Positions 14,701-21,231 of a stretch of 21,231 bases of DNA are shown one piece after another. The notes under the pieces are model-generated. The model searched no databases. It saw nothing but the letters and a program-made list of their open reading frames with translations, and was not told the origin of the DNA. Within the stretch, counting starts at the first letter, position 1, and each line of letters opens with the position of its first letter. Made by a program: the position numbers and the translations under genes. This stretch comes from Verrucomicrobiales bacterium (GTDB lineage: Bacteria; Verrucomicrobiota; Verrucomicrobiia; Verrucomicrobiales; DEV007), in contig JALRFZ010000524.1 in assembly GCA_023253615.1 (NCBI GenBank), forward strand, positions 1 through 21,231, in the 5' to 3' direction.

Positions 14701-17206
14701 CGACGATCCTGCGGTCAGCCTCACCATAAACGTTTCCGCCGGTGAAGCCGAGTATTACCAGCCCGGCGAGGAGATCGAATTCACCGCCACCGTGCTCGAT
14801 CACGAGGGCAAAGCCGTCTCCGGCGCCGAGGTGACCTTCTACGCCGTCGACGAGGGGGTCCTCTCCCTCACCGGCTACCAGACCCCGGATCCCGGCGAGA
14901 CCTTCCATGCACCCTTCCCGCTCTCGGTTTGGACCGGGCAAAGCCTCGGCGCGCTTCTCCCCGAGAATCCGCTGGAGCAGGACTTCGGCAACAAAGGTTA
15001 CGTCATCGGTGGCGGCGGTGGTGGATTCGGGATCGATCCCGACCGCATCCGCAAGGACTTCAAGGCCCTCGCCTTCTGGGAGGCCGCGCTCGTCACCGAT
15101 GCGAACGGCGTCGTCCGCGCCAAGGCCATCGCCCCTGACAATCTCACCACCTTCCGCGTCATGGCCATCGTCGCCGAGGGCAACCGCTTCGGCAGTGGCG
15201 AAACCCCCGTGGTGATCAACAAGCCGCTCATCATCGAGCCCGCCCTGCCCGGCTTCACCAACATCACCGACCAGATCGACGTCGCCGCCGTGCTCCACAA
15301 CAACAGCGGGGCCGCGCAGGAGGTCGAAGTGACCGTGACCCTCGATCCCCACGCGATCTTCCTCGGCCGCATCGGCGAGATCATTCCCACAAGTCTCGCC
15401 CCCGCGCCCGACGCCGGACAAAAGGTCGTGAAACTCAATCTCCCCGCCGGCGCGACCGAGACCATTTCCTTCCCCATCGCCATGACCGCCACCGGCGAAG
15501 CGAAGTGGACCTGGAAAGTCCGCTCGCTCACCGATGAAAAGCTGCGCGACGCGACCGAATCGAAATTCATGGTCGGCTACCCGCTGCCCCTCCTCCGCGA
15601 GACCCACACCTTCGCCCTGCGCGACGGAGCCGATCTCGCCGACGCCCTCGCCAAGGCCGATCCCCGTCTCCTCGACGGCACCGGCAGCGTGAAACTCACC
15701 CTTTCGAACTCGCGCCTCATCGAGGCGGCCGACGGACTCGACTACCTCCTCCAGTATCCCTACGGCTGTGTCGAGCAGACGACCTCCGCGACGATCCCGT
15801 GGCTGAGCACGCAACAGCTGCGCAAGGTGCTGCCCGAACTCGGCAAGTCCGAGGAGGAAGTCGCCGCCATCATCACCAAGGCCATCAACCGGATCTTCTC
15901 GATGCAGACCGGCGACGGCGGCCTCGCCTACTGGCCCGGCGGCAACGAGTCGGTCCTCTGGGGCAGCGCCTATGCCGGCGTCGCCGTGGCGATGGCCCAG
16001 AAACAAGGCGTCGCGATGCCGAAAGAGTCCGTCCAACAGCTCTGGGATTATCTTTCCCTCCAGCTCCGCGGCGCCTCCGAGGTCAACCAAGCCTACGAAC
16101 TCTCGCAGCGCTGTCTCGCCGCCTACGCCCTCGCTCTCGCCGGGGTGAACGAGTCGGCCTACCACGAGGTGCTTTTTGAAAAACAGAAGTCCCTCTCCGC
16201 CGAGGCCCGCGCTCTCCTCGCCCTCGCCATGATCGAGAGCGGATCGGACCAGGCCGCCCGCATCGACTCGCTGCTGAAGCCCGATCCCAAGGTGCCCGTC
16301 GCCGAGGTCTCGTGGTATCGCCAGCCCTACGTCGCCGCGACCCGTCTCTTCGCCCAGGTCCGCCACAATCCCGCGAGCCCCGAGGCCGACAAGCTCGTCG
16401 ACGATCTCATGAAACTCCGCGAAGCCCGCAACGGCTGGGGCAGCACCTACTCGAACGCCTGGCCTCTCATCGCCCTCGGGGCCTACGGCGAAGCCACGGC
16501 GAAGAACCTCACCGCCAACCGGATCGAGGTCGCCTTCGACGGCAATGCGAAGACCATCGAGCTGCCCGCCGAGCCCGGCAATGGCGGCGTCACCTTCGAC
16601 TTCACCGGCAAGTCGGACGCACGCGCCCTCTCGCTGAAGACGAGTGAGAACGGCCCCGTCTACGCGAGCGTTTCCGTCGCGACCCGTCCCGCGCTCATGC
16701 CGCTCGAGCCCGAGAACAAGGGCTTCGCGATCAAGCGCCGCTACGAAAAGGTCGAGATCGACGGCAGCATCGCCGCTGCGGAAAACCTCAAGGTCGGCGA
16801 CCTCATCCTCGTCACCCTCGATATCAACATTCCGAACGAGCGCGAAACCTACCTCGCCATCGACGATGCCCTGCCCGCGATCTTCGAAGCGGTCAATCCC
16901 GACTTCAAGACCAGCGAAACCCAGAAAGTGAACGCCGCCCGCGAGACCCGCATGCTTTATGCGACGCACACCGAGTTGCGCAAGGACCGCGTCCTCTTCT
17001 TCGCCGACTATGTCTACGGGGCGGGGGATTACTCCCTGCAATACCTCGCCCGCGTCGTCGCCCCCGGCGAAGTGACCGCGCCTCCCGCGAAGATCGAGGC
17101 GATGTATGAGCCGCAGCGTTTCGGCCTCAGCGGCACCGGACGCATCACCGCGGCTCCGCGCCCGCTCGACACAGGCGAAGTCGCCGCAGCGGCGACTTCG
17201 CGGTAA
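11774..17206 (+). CDS. Bacterial alpha-2-macroglobulin, thioester protease trap
   Basis: This 1810-aa periplasmic protein traps proteases: cleavage of a bait region collapses the molecule and an internal thioester binds the attacker covalently. A signal peptide covers about 1-29 (FVPAAFLLVILLSGGPALLRA, likely cut before QDE). There is no lipobox Cys, unlike E. coli YfhM, so this form is probably soluble. Landmarks: macroglobulin (MG) domains, with DVYRPGDEVKVKS near 505-517; VDEGVLSLTGYQTPDPGE near 1026; the A2M segment FWEAALVTDANG then APDNLTTFRVMAI near 1099-1132; the thioester C1332-V-E-Q1335 within YPYGCVEQTTSA; an alpha-helical thioester domain to about 1560; and a final sandwich at about 1640-1800. 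The thioester Cys and Gln are intact. The last codons are made by a palindromic element. pbpC follows after 77 nt, the classic partner. The family is usually about 1500-1900 aa. No ribosome binding site or clear promoter was found in the 180 nt upstream. Confidence 0.95.
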   Translation: MNALLRRFVPAAFLLVILLSGGPALLRAQDEAVGKSALTFDRYPYSFDSSNPLKPDSSVLLRFNVPVKPDAVEGSLRLYDQPNERFAAVSASRPTQENLGGFFREVPADIPLEHYVLIRPASPLPLGGTWFINAQAGLASADGTHRIIESSLDYIGELEFFQINEILAVNAYDSAPELVIRHNKGAMAAGFEDAKLAGYITIRPAPPGLKIESYGGGFQLTGGFAYGTEYEVTVRDGLIANDTTQLEQVVTEKVTFVPNPGFITYPAFASTQNASGHRKFDVRTGNLTGVRTRVKALKGKDVILALREYQDKYEGWGEKQALAFEAIPGQTIYDQFRDAEAGIDTTETVSLDWNDLIKGATTGAFYLCSEGDSSTREKLAVGAQSLIQLTDIGLAWKQGEDGTTVYAFSLKSGQPLAGLDLSLCDENAASLAQAKTDAGGVARFQRDLYHATDKRLFLDAALGEDRHVISFHEDLESVGLWSFGVDQRWDDILPGERRTLIFTDRDVYRPGDEVKVKSISRFIDADKLTGPGEGAARLRVFDALHRQLFERDITFGKNGSYDTAFTLPTEGMGWHSIEIDFNPVAAANTPEGEESEPDWRLISTYAFQVEDYRVNTFEVNVAAEEEYAQGAELSIPVSARYFMGKPLSKAELNWMVYAENDFPRPRGFDEFEFGNRTVEEETYSTEGTAALSSKGEAAVAFSLPEQSPHPGPRSVAVTASVTDANQQTLSGSKRFIVHSSDFYLGLRQPDGVHRAGDKAVFSLAAVTTDGKAHTAPVETNVLVEKEEWTTVKVMGANGRMTHRNDLRLRTISDERLTLKTKVDAATGLTKAMPHTLTFAEAGDYQVTLTAKDGKGRDIVTKVGFTVIGAEEPSWSWHDVIRIDLVPDKDTYKVGDTAKLLARSPVFGHALFTVERGGVRETRSVVIDQYETILEVPVGEGSAPNLFASLLIIRGSGESPHVHKAADYRLGYCKIAVDDPAVSLTINVSAGEAEYYQPGEEIEFTATVLDHEGKAVSGAEVTFYAVDEGVLSLTGYQTPDPGETFHAPFPLSVWTGQSLGALLPENPLEQDFGNKGYVIGGGGGGFGIDPDRIRKDFKALAFWEAALVTDANGVVRAKAIAPDNLTTFRVMAIVAEGNRFGSGETPVVINKPLIIEPALPGFTNITDQIDVAAVLHNNSGAAQEVEVTVTLDPHAIFLGRIGEIIPTSLAPAPDAGQKVVKLNLPAGATETISFPIAMTATGEAKWTWKVRSLTDEKLRDATESKFMVGYPLPLLRETHTFALRDGADLADALAKADPRLLDGTGSVKLTLSNSRLIEAADGLDYLLQYPYGCVEQTTSATIPWLSTQQLRKVLPELGKSEEEVAAIITKAINRIFSMQTGDGGLAYWPGGNESVLWGSAYAGVAVAMAQKQGVAMPKESVQQLWDYLSLQLRGASEVNQAYELSQRCLAAYALALAGVNESAYHEVLFEKQKSLSAEARALLALAMIESGSDQAARIDSLLKPDPKVPVAEVSWYRQPYVAATRLFAQVRHNPASPEADKLVDDLMKLREARNGWGSTYSNAWPLIALGAYGEATAKNLTANRIEVAFDGNAKTIELPAEPGNGGVTFDFTGKSDARALSLKTSENGPVYASVSVATRPALMPLEPENKGFAIKRRYEKVEIDGSIAAAENLKVGDLILVTLDINIPNERETYLAIDDALPAIFEAVNPDFKTSETQKVNAARETRMLYATHTELRKDRVLFFADYVYGAGDYSLQYLARVVAPGEVTAPPAKIEAMYEPQRFGLSGTGRITAAPRPLDTGEVAAAATSR
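17175..17201. repeat. REP-like palindrome overlapping the 3' end of the alpha-2-macroglobulin gene
   Basis: The left arm GCGAAGTCGCCG (17175-17186) and right arm CGGCGACTTCGC (17190-17201) are perfect 12-bp complements with a CAG loop. It encodes most of the last residues (GEVAAAATSR) and ends 2 nt before the TAA. No T-run follows, so it is not a standard intrinsic terminator, although it could protect the transcript end or weaken read-through into pbpC. A mobile palindromic repeat that landed on the gene end is a reasonable alternative. Confidence 0.6.
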
Positions 17207-17215
17207 AAGGTGAAT

Positions 17216-17273
17216 CGGAGCGGAGCGGAGATAGGCGGAGTGAAACGAAGCCAAAAGGTAAAAGGTAAAAAGT
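17216..17273. repeat. Short tandem repeats between alpha-2-macroglobulin and pbpC
   Basis: CGGAG occurs three times in a row (17216-17230) and once more at 17236-17240. AAAAGGT occurs twice in a row (17253-17266), with a third, altered copy AAAAAGT (17267-17273). The same AAAAGGT word also overlaps the stop region at about 17205. Such strings look like spacer repeats dispersed in the genome rather than coding or promoter sequence. Confidence 0.5.
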
Positions 17274-17283
17274 CCGGAACTTG

Positions 17284-19698
17284 ATGAGGCGGCTTGGGAA
17301 ATGGCGGTGGCGGATGCTCGGTCTCGCGCTTTCCGGGCTGGCCGCGGTCCTTGCCGGACTCTACCTGGTTCCGTGGTTTTTCCCGCTCCCGGAAACCCTC
17401 GGCACGGCGGCACCGTCCGGAGTCCTCTTCGTCGATCGTGAAGACCGCCCGGTGCGGCGGCTCCTCGATGGCGAACTCCGCGCCGACGAGCCCGCCACCT
17501 ACGACGAGTTTCCCGGGAACCTCATCCTCGCCACCCTCGCGGCGGAGGACTCGCGCTACTTCTCGCACGGCGGCATCGACTTCCTCGGCGTGATGCGCGC
17601 CGTGCGCGATGCCCTGCTGCACCGCGAGTTCGTCTCGGGCGCCTCGACCATCACCCAGCAGACCATCAAGCTCTACGCGCCGCCGCGCCGCCGCGACTTC
17701 CGCACGAAGATCATCGAGGCCTTCACCGCGCGTCATCTCGAAATGACGACCGACAAGGAGACCATCCTCACCGCCTACCTGAACCATCTCCCCTACGGCA
17801 ACCAGTTCACCGGCGCCCGCGCCGCCGCCCGTGGTTACTTCGGCAAACCACTCGGCGACCTCTCCCTCGCCGAGTCCGCCCTCCTCGCCGGACTGCCTAA
17901 CAAGCCCACCAAACTGAATCCCTGGAAGAATCTCGAGGGGGCGCGCCAGCGCCAGCTCTGGATCCTCGGCAGGATGAGGGAGGAGGGATACATCGACGAA
18001 GCCCGCTTCGCCGCGGCCCTCATCGAGGAGCCCAGGCTGATCGCCGGTCACGAGCGATCCTTCCACGCCCCGCACTTCACCGAGCTGCTCCTCGGGCGCG
18101 AGGGGCCCGCCATCGAAGCCGCGAAGGCTTCCGGGTCGGTCGTCCGCACCACCCTCGATCTGCGCCTCCAGCACGGTGTCGAAAACATCGTTTCCGCCGA
18201 GCTCGCCCGTCTCGCCCATCAGGCCGGCGAGGAAAACGATCTCCAGGCCGCGGTCGTCGTGATCGAAAACGCGAGCGGTGAAATCCTCGCTCTCAGCGGA
18301 TCGCGGTCCTTCTTCGGTTCGGCGGCGGGACAGGTGAACGGCGCGTGGCGTCCGCGCTCCGCGGGATCGACCCTGAAACCCTTCACCTACGCCCTCGCCC
18401 TCCACCGCGACACCACCGCCGCGACCATCCTCGCCGACACGCCGATCGAATACATCACGCCCACCGGCACCTACCAGCCGGTGAATTTCAGCCGCCGTTT
18501 CCTGGGTCCCGTCTCGGTCCGCCATGCCCTCGCCAATTCGCTGAATGTGCCCGCGGTGAAGCTGCTCGACGAGATCGGCGGCCCGACCCGGTTGCACGAT
18601 TGTCTGGTGAAAGATCTCCACTTCACCAGTCTCGCTCCCGCCGCGACCGAATACGGGCTCGGACTCACCCTCGGCAACGCCGGGGTCCGTCTCCTCGAAC
18701 TCACCAACGGCTACGCCACCCTCGCCCGCCTCGGCGAGTGGATACCGGTGCGTTTTCTTGCCAGTTCCGAATCCGCGACCGGAAGCGTCCGGTCCGACCG
18801 CAATCCGCAATCCGCAATCAACAGGGTCGACTCCCCGACCCGACAGGGTCAAGCCGGAGTGGAGTCCCGTCGCGTCTTCGATGCCGACGCCGCCTGGCTC
18901 ATCGGCGACATCCTTTCCGACGAACGCGCCCGTGCTCTCGCCTTCGGTCTGAATTCGCCGCTCAACCTGCCCTTCCGCGTCGCCGCGAAGACCGGCACCT
19001 CGACCGATTTCCGCGACAGTTGGACGATCGGCTACACGCCCGACTTCACCGTCGGGGTCTGGGTGGGGCGTTTCGACAATCGTCCCCTCAAGCGAATTTC
19101 CGGCGCGATGGGCGCGGCCCCGATCTTCCATCAGGTGATGGTGCGGCTCCATCGCGACCGCGAGGCCCGCTGGTATGCGACACCAGCGGGGGCTACGGAA
19201 GCGGTCGTCGACCGGATCAATGGCCTACGGGTCCCGGAAGGGATCGCCCTGCCCGAGTCGCGTGTCCGGAAAGAGTGGTTTGTCAGGGGCCGGATTCCGT
19301 CGCCCGCCTCCACCGCCGACTACGACGGGCAGACCCGCACCCGCCTGCCCCTGGCCTACGCGACCTGGTGGCGCGAACCGTCGAATCCGCTGAAGAACGA
19401 CGCGTTCGTCGAGGTGCCCGAGGAGTCGGCTCCGGTGGCCGATTTTCGCATCGTCAGCCCTCTGGAGGGAACGGTCGCCTTCATCGATCCCGACCTGCCC
19501 GCGAGCGGCGCGAGATTTCCCCTCGAAGTCGCCGGGAGCGGCCGTGAAGAGATCGAATGGTCGAGCGAGAGTCTCTCCGTCGAAAGTGAAAACGGCAAAA
19601 GCTGGCTCGTCCTGCAGCCCGGCGAACACGAGGTCGTGGCCCTCGATCGAAAGAGCGGGCGCAGCGTGAAAAGCCGGCTGAAGGTGGAGGCTTTGTAG
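17284..19698 (+). CDS. pbpC: Penicillin-binding protein 1C (bifunctional peptidoglycan synthase)
   Basis: This 804-aa inner-membrane enzyme polymerises and may crosslink peptidoglycan. The membrane anchor is at about 11-33. The GT51 glycosyltransferase domain (about 60-230) has catalytic E88 in AAEDSRYFSHGG, GASTITQQTIK and LSLAESALLAGLPNKP. The transpeptidase domain (about 270-600) has S362-T-L-K365, S419-L-N421 and K569-T-G571, so all three penicillin-binding motifs are intact. Residues about 690-804 are the BiPBP_C domain typical of PbpC (FRIVSPLEG...FIDPDLP...LVLQPGEHEVVALD). A segment at about 497-527 between the SLN and KTG motifs is foreign-looking (SDRNPQSAINRVDSPTRQG) and corresponds to a repeat insertion. 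The start is ATG 17284, with a weak upstream GGA; a TTG lies directly before it. PbpC genes commonly follow alpha-2-macroglobulin genes; the pair is thought to repair the wall after attack. Confidence 0.95.
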   Translation: MRRLGKWRWRMLGLALSGLAAVLAGLYLVPWFFPLPETLGTAAPSGVLFVDREDRPVRRLLDGELRADEPATYDEFPGNLILATLAAEDSRYFSHGGIDFLGVMRAVRDALLHREFVSGASTITQQTIKLYAPPRRRDFRTKIIEAFTARHLEMTTDKETILTAYLNHLPYGNQFTGARAAARGYFGKPLGDLSLAESALLAGLPNKPTKLNPWKNLEGARQRQLWILGRMREEGYIDEARFAAALIEEPRLIAGHERSFHAPHFTELLLGREGPAIEAAKASGSVVRTTLDLRLQHGVENIVSAELARLAHQAGEENDLQAAVVVIENASGEILALSGSRSFFGSAAGQVNGAWRPRSAGSTLKPFTYALALHRDTTAATILADTPIEYITPTGTYQPVNFSRRFLGPVSVRHALANSLNVPAVKLLDEIGGPTRLHDCLVKDLHFTSLAPAATEYGLGLTLGNAGVRLLELTNGYATLARLGEWIPVRFLASSESATGSVRSDRNPQSAINRVDSPTRQGQAGVESRRVFDADAAWLIGDILSDERARALAFGLNSPLNLPFRVAAKTGTSTDFRDSWTIGYTPDFTVGVWVGRFDNRPLKRISGAMGAAPIFHQVMVRLHRDREARWYATPAGATEAVVDRINGLRVPEGIALPESRVRKEWFVRGRIPSPASTADYDGQTRTRLPLAYATWWREPSNPLKNDAFVEVPEESAPVADFRIVSPLEGTVAFIDPDLPASGARFPLEVAGSGREEIEWSSESLSVESENGKSWLVLQPGEHEVVALDRKSGRSVKSRLKVEAL
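18798..18866. repeat. In-frame repeat insertion inside pbpC
   Basis: Three exact tandem copies of CCGCAAT fill 18798-18818. They are followed by nested inverted repeats: GACTCC (18829-18834) with GGAGTC (18861-18866), enclosing GACCC (18837-18841) and GGGTC (18846-18850) around a GACA loop. ACAGGGTC is also directly repeated (18821-18828 and 18843-18850). The translated stretch has no match to PbpC domains, and the flanking sequence resumes normal homology at RRVFDADAAWLIGDIL. The exact borders are not known. Confidence 0.6.
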
Positions 19699-19713
19699 CG
19701 TATCCTTGCCGAC

Positions 19714-20211
19714 ATGAAGATCCTCCGCTTTCTCCTGTTGCTCGTTCTCCTCGTGATCGCGGGTGCCTACGCCTTGTGGGTGCAGACCGCGCCGGGCATC
19801 CCGGTGAGCCGCACCATCACCAACAGCGAGGGCCAATCGCTCGAAGTCGTCATCGTCGGCCGCCTCGGACAAACGCTCCATTTCGACCGCGTCTCCGACG
19901 GTGCCCGATACGAACTGAATTTCGGCAAGCTGGGCTGGAAAGACCGACTCTTCGCCGAACGCCTGCCGGAGCAGGCGCCCCCTGCGGTGGTGAAAGAAGA
20001 AAAACCCGTCGATCCCTACATCGCGAGCCGACAGAAGGCCATTTCGGACCTCCAGAGAAGGAAAGCGGAGTTCATTGCGGAGATCGAGGCGGGAAGCCTG
20101 AACAATATCCTCGCGCGCAAACGACGCGAAGATCTGGTCGCAGTGGAAAAGGAGATCCTCGAGTTGCAGGGTGCGATCGACGCGTATCTCGCACGCACCG
20201 GCAACAAATAG
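19714..20211 (+). CDS. Small anchored protein with SHD1-like domain and C-terminal coiled coil
   Basis: This 165-aa protein has one N-terminal hydrophobic segment (residues 4-24, LRFLLLLVLLVIAGAYALWV), which could be a signal anchor. Residues about 30-85 (RTITNSEGQSLEVVIVG, LHFDRVSDGARYELNFGKL, then W-K-D-R-L-F) follow the pattern of the SHD1-like domains common in PVC bacteria: a small sheet with a modified first strand, repeated beta pairs and a final Asp-x-x-Phe. Residues about 103-160 are rich in Glu, Lys, Arg and Leu with heptad spacing, likely a coiled coil. It starts 15 nt after the pbpC stop, so it is probably co-transcribed and envelope-related. Its function is not known. Confidence 0.75.
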   Translation: MKILRFLLLLVLLVIAGAYALWVQTAPGIPVSRTITNSEGQSLEVVIVGRLGQTLHFDRVSDGARYELNFGKLGWKDRLFAERLPEQAPPAVVKEEKPVDPYIASRQKAISDLQRRKAEFIAEIEAGSLNNILARKRREDLVAVEKEILELQGAIDAYLARTGNK

Positions 20212-20269
20212 GTCGTAGGTTCGACGCGATCGGTTGACTCTTTCACGGAAGAAGAGTTCGGTCCCGCCC

Positions 20270-20938
20270 ATGCCCGATTCCCCCCTCATCGAGACCTTTG
20301 GCGCCCTTTCGGACCTTCCGGGTTTGAAGCACGGCTTTCTCCTCCGCAGTCCCGAGGTGGAGGTCGACTGCGATCGCGAGGAAGCCCTCGCCCGCCTCGA
20401 GCCGCTCCACACTTCCCTCCTCGTCGCGGCCGGAGTCCCGCGCGACCATCTCGCCACCGGCGAACAGGTCCACGACGCCCGCGTCGGCATCGTGGCCGGG
20501 GCGCATCCCGCCCGACTTCATTTTCCCGCCACCGATGCCCTCGTCACCGCGATCCCCGGCCAGTTCCTCGGGGTCTGGGTCGCGGATTGCGGCACGGTCT
20601 TCATTGCCGATCCGGTGAAGCGGGTCTGCGGCATCGCCCATTCCGGCAAGAAGGGCACCGAGCTCGGCATTGCCGCGGCCGCGATCCGGCGCATGCAGGA
20701 AGTCCACGGCAGCGATCCCGCCGACCTCGTCGTGCAACTCGCGCCTTGCATCCGCCCGCCCGCCTACGAGATCGACTTCGCGGCGCAAATTGTGGCCGAC
20801 TGCGCCGCTCTCGGCGTCCCGGCCGGGCAGGCACACGACTGCGGCATCTGCACCAGCAGCGACCCGTCGCGCTACTACAGTTACCGCCTCGAAAAGGGCA
20901 GGACGGGGCGGATGTTTGGCTTTATCGGTTGGGCGTGA
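20270..20938 (+). CDS. YfiH/YlmD family protein (laccase-domain, purine nucleoside phosphorylase-like)
   Basis: This 222-aa protein belongs to the DUF152/YfiH family, first called multicopper polyphenol oxidases and later shown in several members to act on purine nucleosides; some affect peptidoglycan precursor fidelity. The metal-site residues are kept: H68 (GEQVH), C107 (GVWVADCGTV) and H124 (GIAHSG). Also present are ATDALVT (87-93), APCIRPPAYEID (158-169), and the ending RYYSYRLEKGRTGRM (201-215). The usual AHAGWRGT motif reads AHSGKKGT here, so the conserved Trp-Arg is absent and activity may differ. ATG 20270 was chosen; a TTG at 20234 is in frame but adds a non-homologous basic stretch. 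The next gene starts 2 nt after the stop. Confidence 0.88.
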   Translation: MPDSPLIETFGALSDLPGLKHGFLLRSPEVEVDCDREEALARLEPLHTSLLVAAGVPRDHLATGEQVHDARVGIVAGAHPARLHFPATDALVTAIPGQFLGVWVADCGTVFIADPVKRVCGIAHSGKKGTELGIAAAAIRRMQEVHGSDPADLVVQLAPCIRPPAYEIDFAAQIVADCAALGVPAGQAHDCGICTSSDPSRYYSYRLEKGRTGRMFGFIGWA

Positions 20939-20940
20939 CG

Positions 20941-21231
20941 ATGATCGAAGCCTTTCCCGACATGAGCGATGCCCATGAGATCGCCGCCCCCGCCAAGACG
21001 AATCTCTGGCTGCGCATCCTCGGCAAACGCGAGGATGGATTCCACGAGATCGACACGCGCATGGTGAAACTCGGTCTCGCCGACCGCGTCCGCCTGAAAT
21101 GGCGCGACGACGACGAGGTGATCCTGCGTTGCTCCGATCCCGAATTGCCGACCGGCGAGGACAATCTCGTCGTGAAGGCGGTGCGGGCGCTCGAACAACA
21201 CACCGACAAGGTCTTCAGCGTCTCGCTCGAT
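20941..21231 (+). CDS. ispE: 4-diphosphocytidyl-2-C-methyl-D-erythritol kinase, N-terminal part
   Basis: The frame opens at ATG 20941, 2 nt after the YfiH stop, and continues past the window edge; 97 residues are visible. APAKTNLWLRILGKREDGFHEIDTRMV, here residues 16-42, is the IspE start motif (PAKINLxLxVxGRRxDGYHE), with the catalytic-region Lys19 and the H-E pair. The next part (LADRVRLKW, LPTGEDNLVVKAVRAL) also fits. IspE phosphorylates CDP-methylerythritol in the non-mevalonate isoprenoid pathway. The GHMP ATP-binding glycine loop would lie beyond the window. An ATG at 20962 is a possible later start. It is probably in the same transcript as the YfiH gene. Confidence 0.92.
   Translation, partial: MIEAFPDMSDAHEIAAPAKTNLWLRILGKREDGFHEIDTRMVKLGLADRVRLKWRDDDEVILRCSDPELPTGEDNLVVKAVRALEQHTDKVFSVSLD

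Noticed and set aside
11738..17413. A 1891-codon open frame antisense to the whole alpha-2-macroglobulin gene
   Set aside because: Its codon register aligns with the sense gene, so stops would need TTA, CTA or TCA sense codons, which this GC-rich gene avoids. The translation is low-complexity Gly/Glu/Val/Asp-rich with no domain.
17029..19152. A 707-codon frame antisense to pbpC
   Set aside because: Antisense shadow; the plus strand shows all GT51 and transpeptidase motifs.
20233..20256. ACTCTT/AAGAGT inverted repeat before the YfiH gene as a terminator
   Set aside because: Only 6 bp, no T-run, and it lies within a likely co-transcribed group.

Overview
The window is GC-rich bacterial chromosome, densely coded, with a double-membrane envelope theme throughout. 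The gene families (LemA with a long M48 peptidase, a bacterial alpha-2-macroglobulin next to PbpC, a large secreted LamG/hydrolase protein, an SHD1-like small membrane protein, a choice-of-anchor-D fragment) and the near absence of Shine-Dalgarno sequences suggest a member of the Verrucomicrobiota or a relative in the PVC group. That placement is inference from gene content; there is no rRNA or marker phylogeny here.

Layout. (1) 1-1554, plus strand: the C-terminal end of a heavy-metal RND efflux pump (CzcA/CusA type), overlapped by 4 nt by a PAP2-type membrane phosphatase. (2) 730-8740, minus strand, reading leftwards from a divergent promoter: a TolQ/ExbB-like proton channel subunit, a short TonB-like anchor with a Pro-rich tail, an NAD-dependent epimerase/SDR, a 1079-aa secreted LamG plus glycosidase-like protein, and an ArnT-like membrane glycosyltransferase. 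A 27-codon remnant of a choice-of-anchor-D protein sits between the SDR and the LamG gene. The glycosyltransferase and PAP2 frames converge, and both run on without a stop through the other's coding region. (3) 8741-8988: divergent control region with two perfect 12-bp palindromes over a good sigma-70-like promoter for the leftward genes, and two hairpins in the lemA leader. (4) 8989-21231, plus strand: lemA, an M48 peptidase with a TerB-like C-terminal region, alpha-2-macroglobulin, pbpC, an SHD1-like anchored coiled-coil protein, a YfiH-family (laccase-domain) protein, and the start of ispE, cut by the window edge.

How the genes may work together. Alpha-2-macroglobulin with PbpC is a known bacterial pairing in which a periplasmic protease trap is joined to a peptidoglycan synthase thought to repair the wall. 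Here it lies directly behind an envelope protease pair (LemA and HtpX-like M48), and a TolQ/TonB-like energised channel is transcribed divergently from the shared control region. This makes a coherent envelope surveillance and repair neighbourhood, although functional coupling is inference. YfiH and IspE, 2 nt apart, are housekeeping.

Short repetitive elements have marked the coding regions: a 12-bp-arm palindrome forms the last codons of alpha-2-macroglobulin and is followed by small tandem repeats, and an in-frame insert in pbpC carries three CCGCAAT heptamers and nested hairpins. No tRNA, rRNA, CRISPR array or complete insertion sequence was seen.
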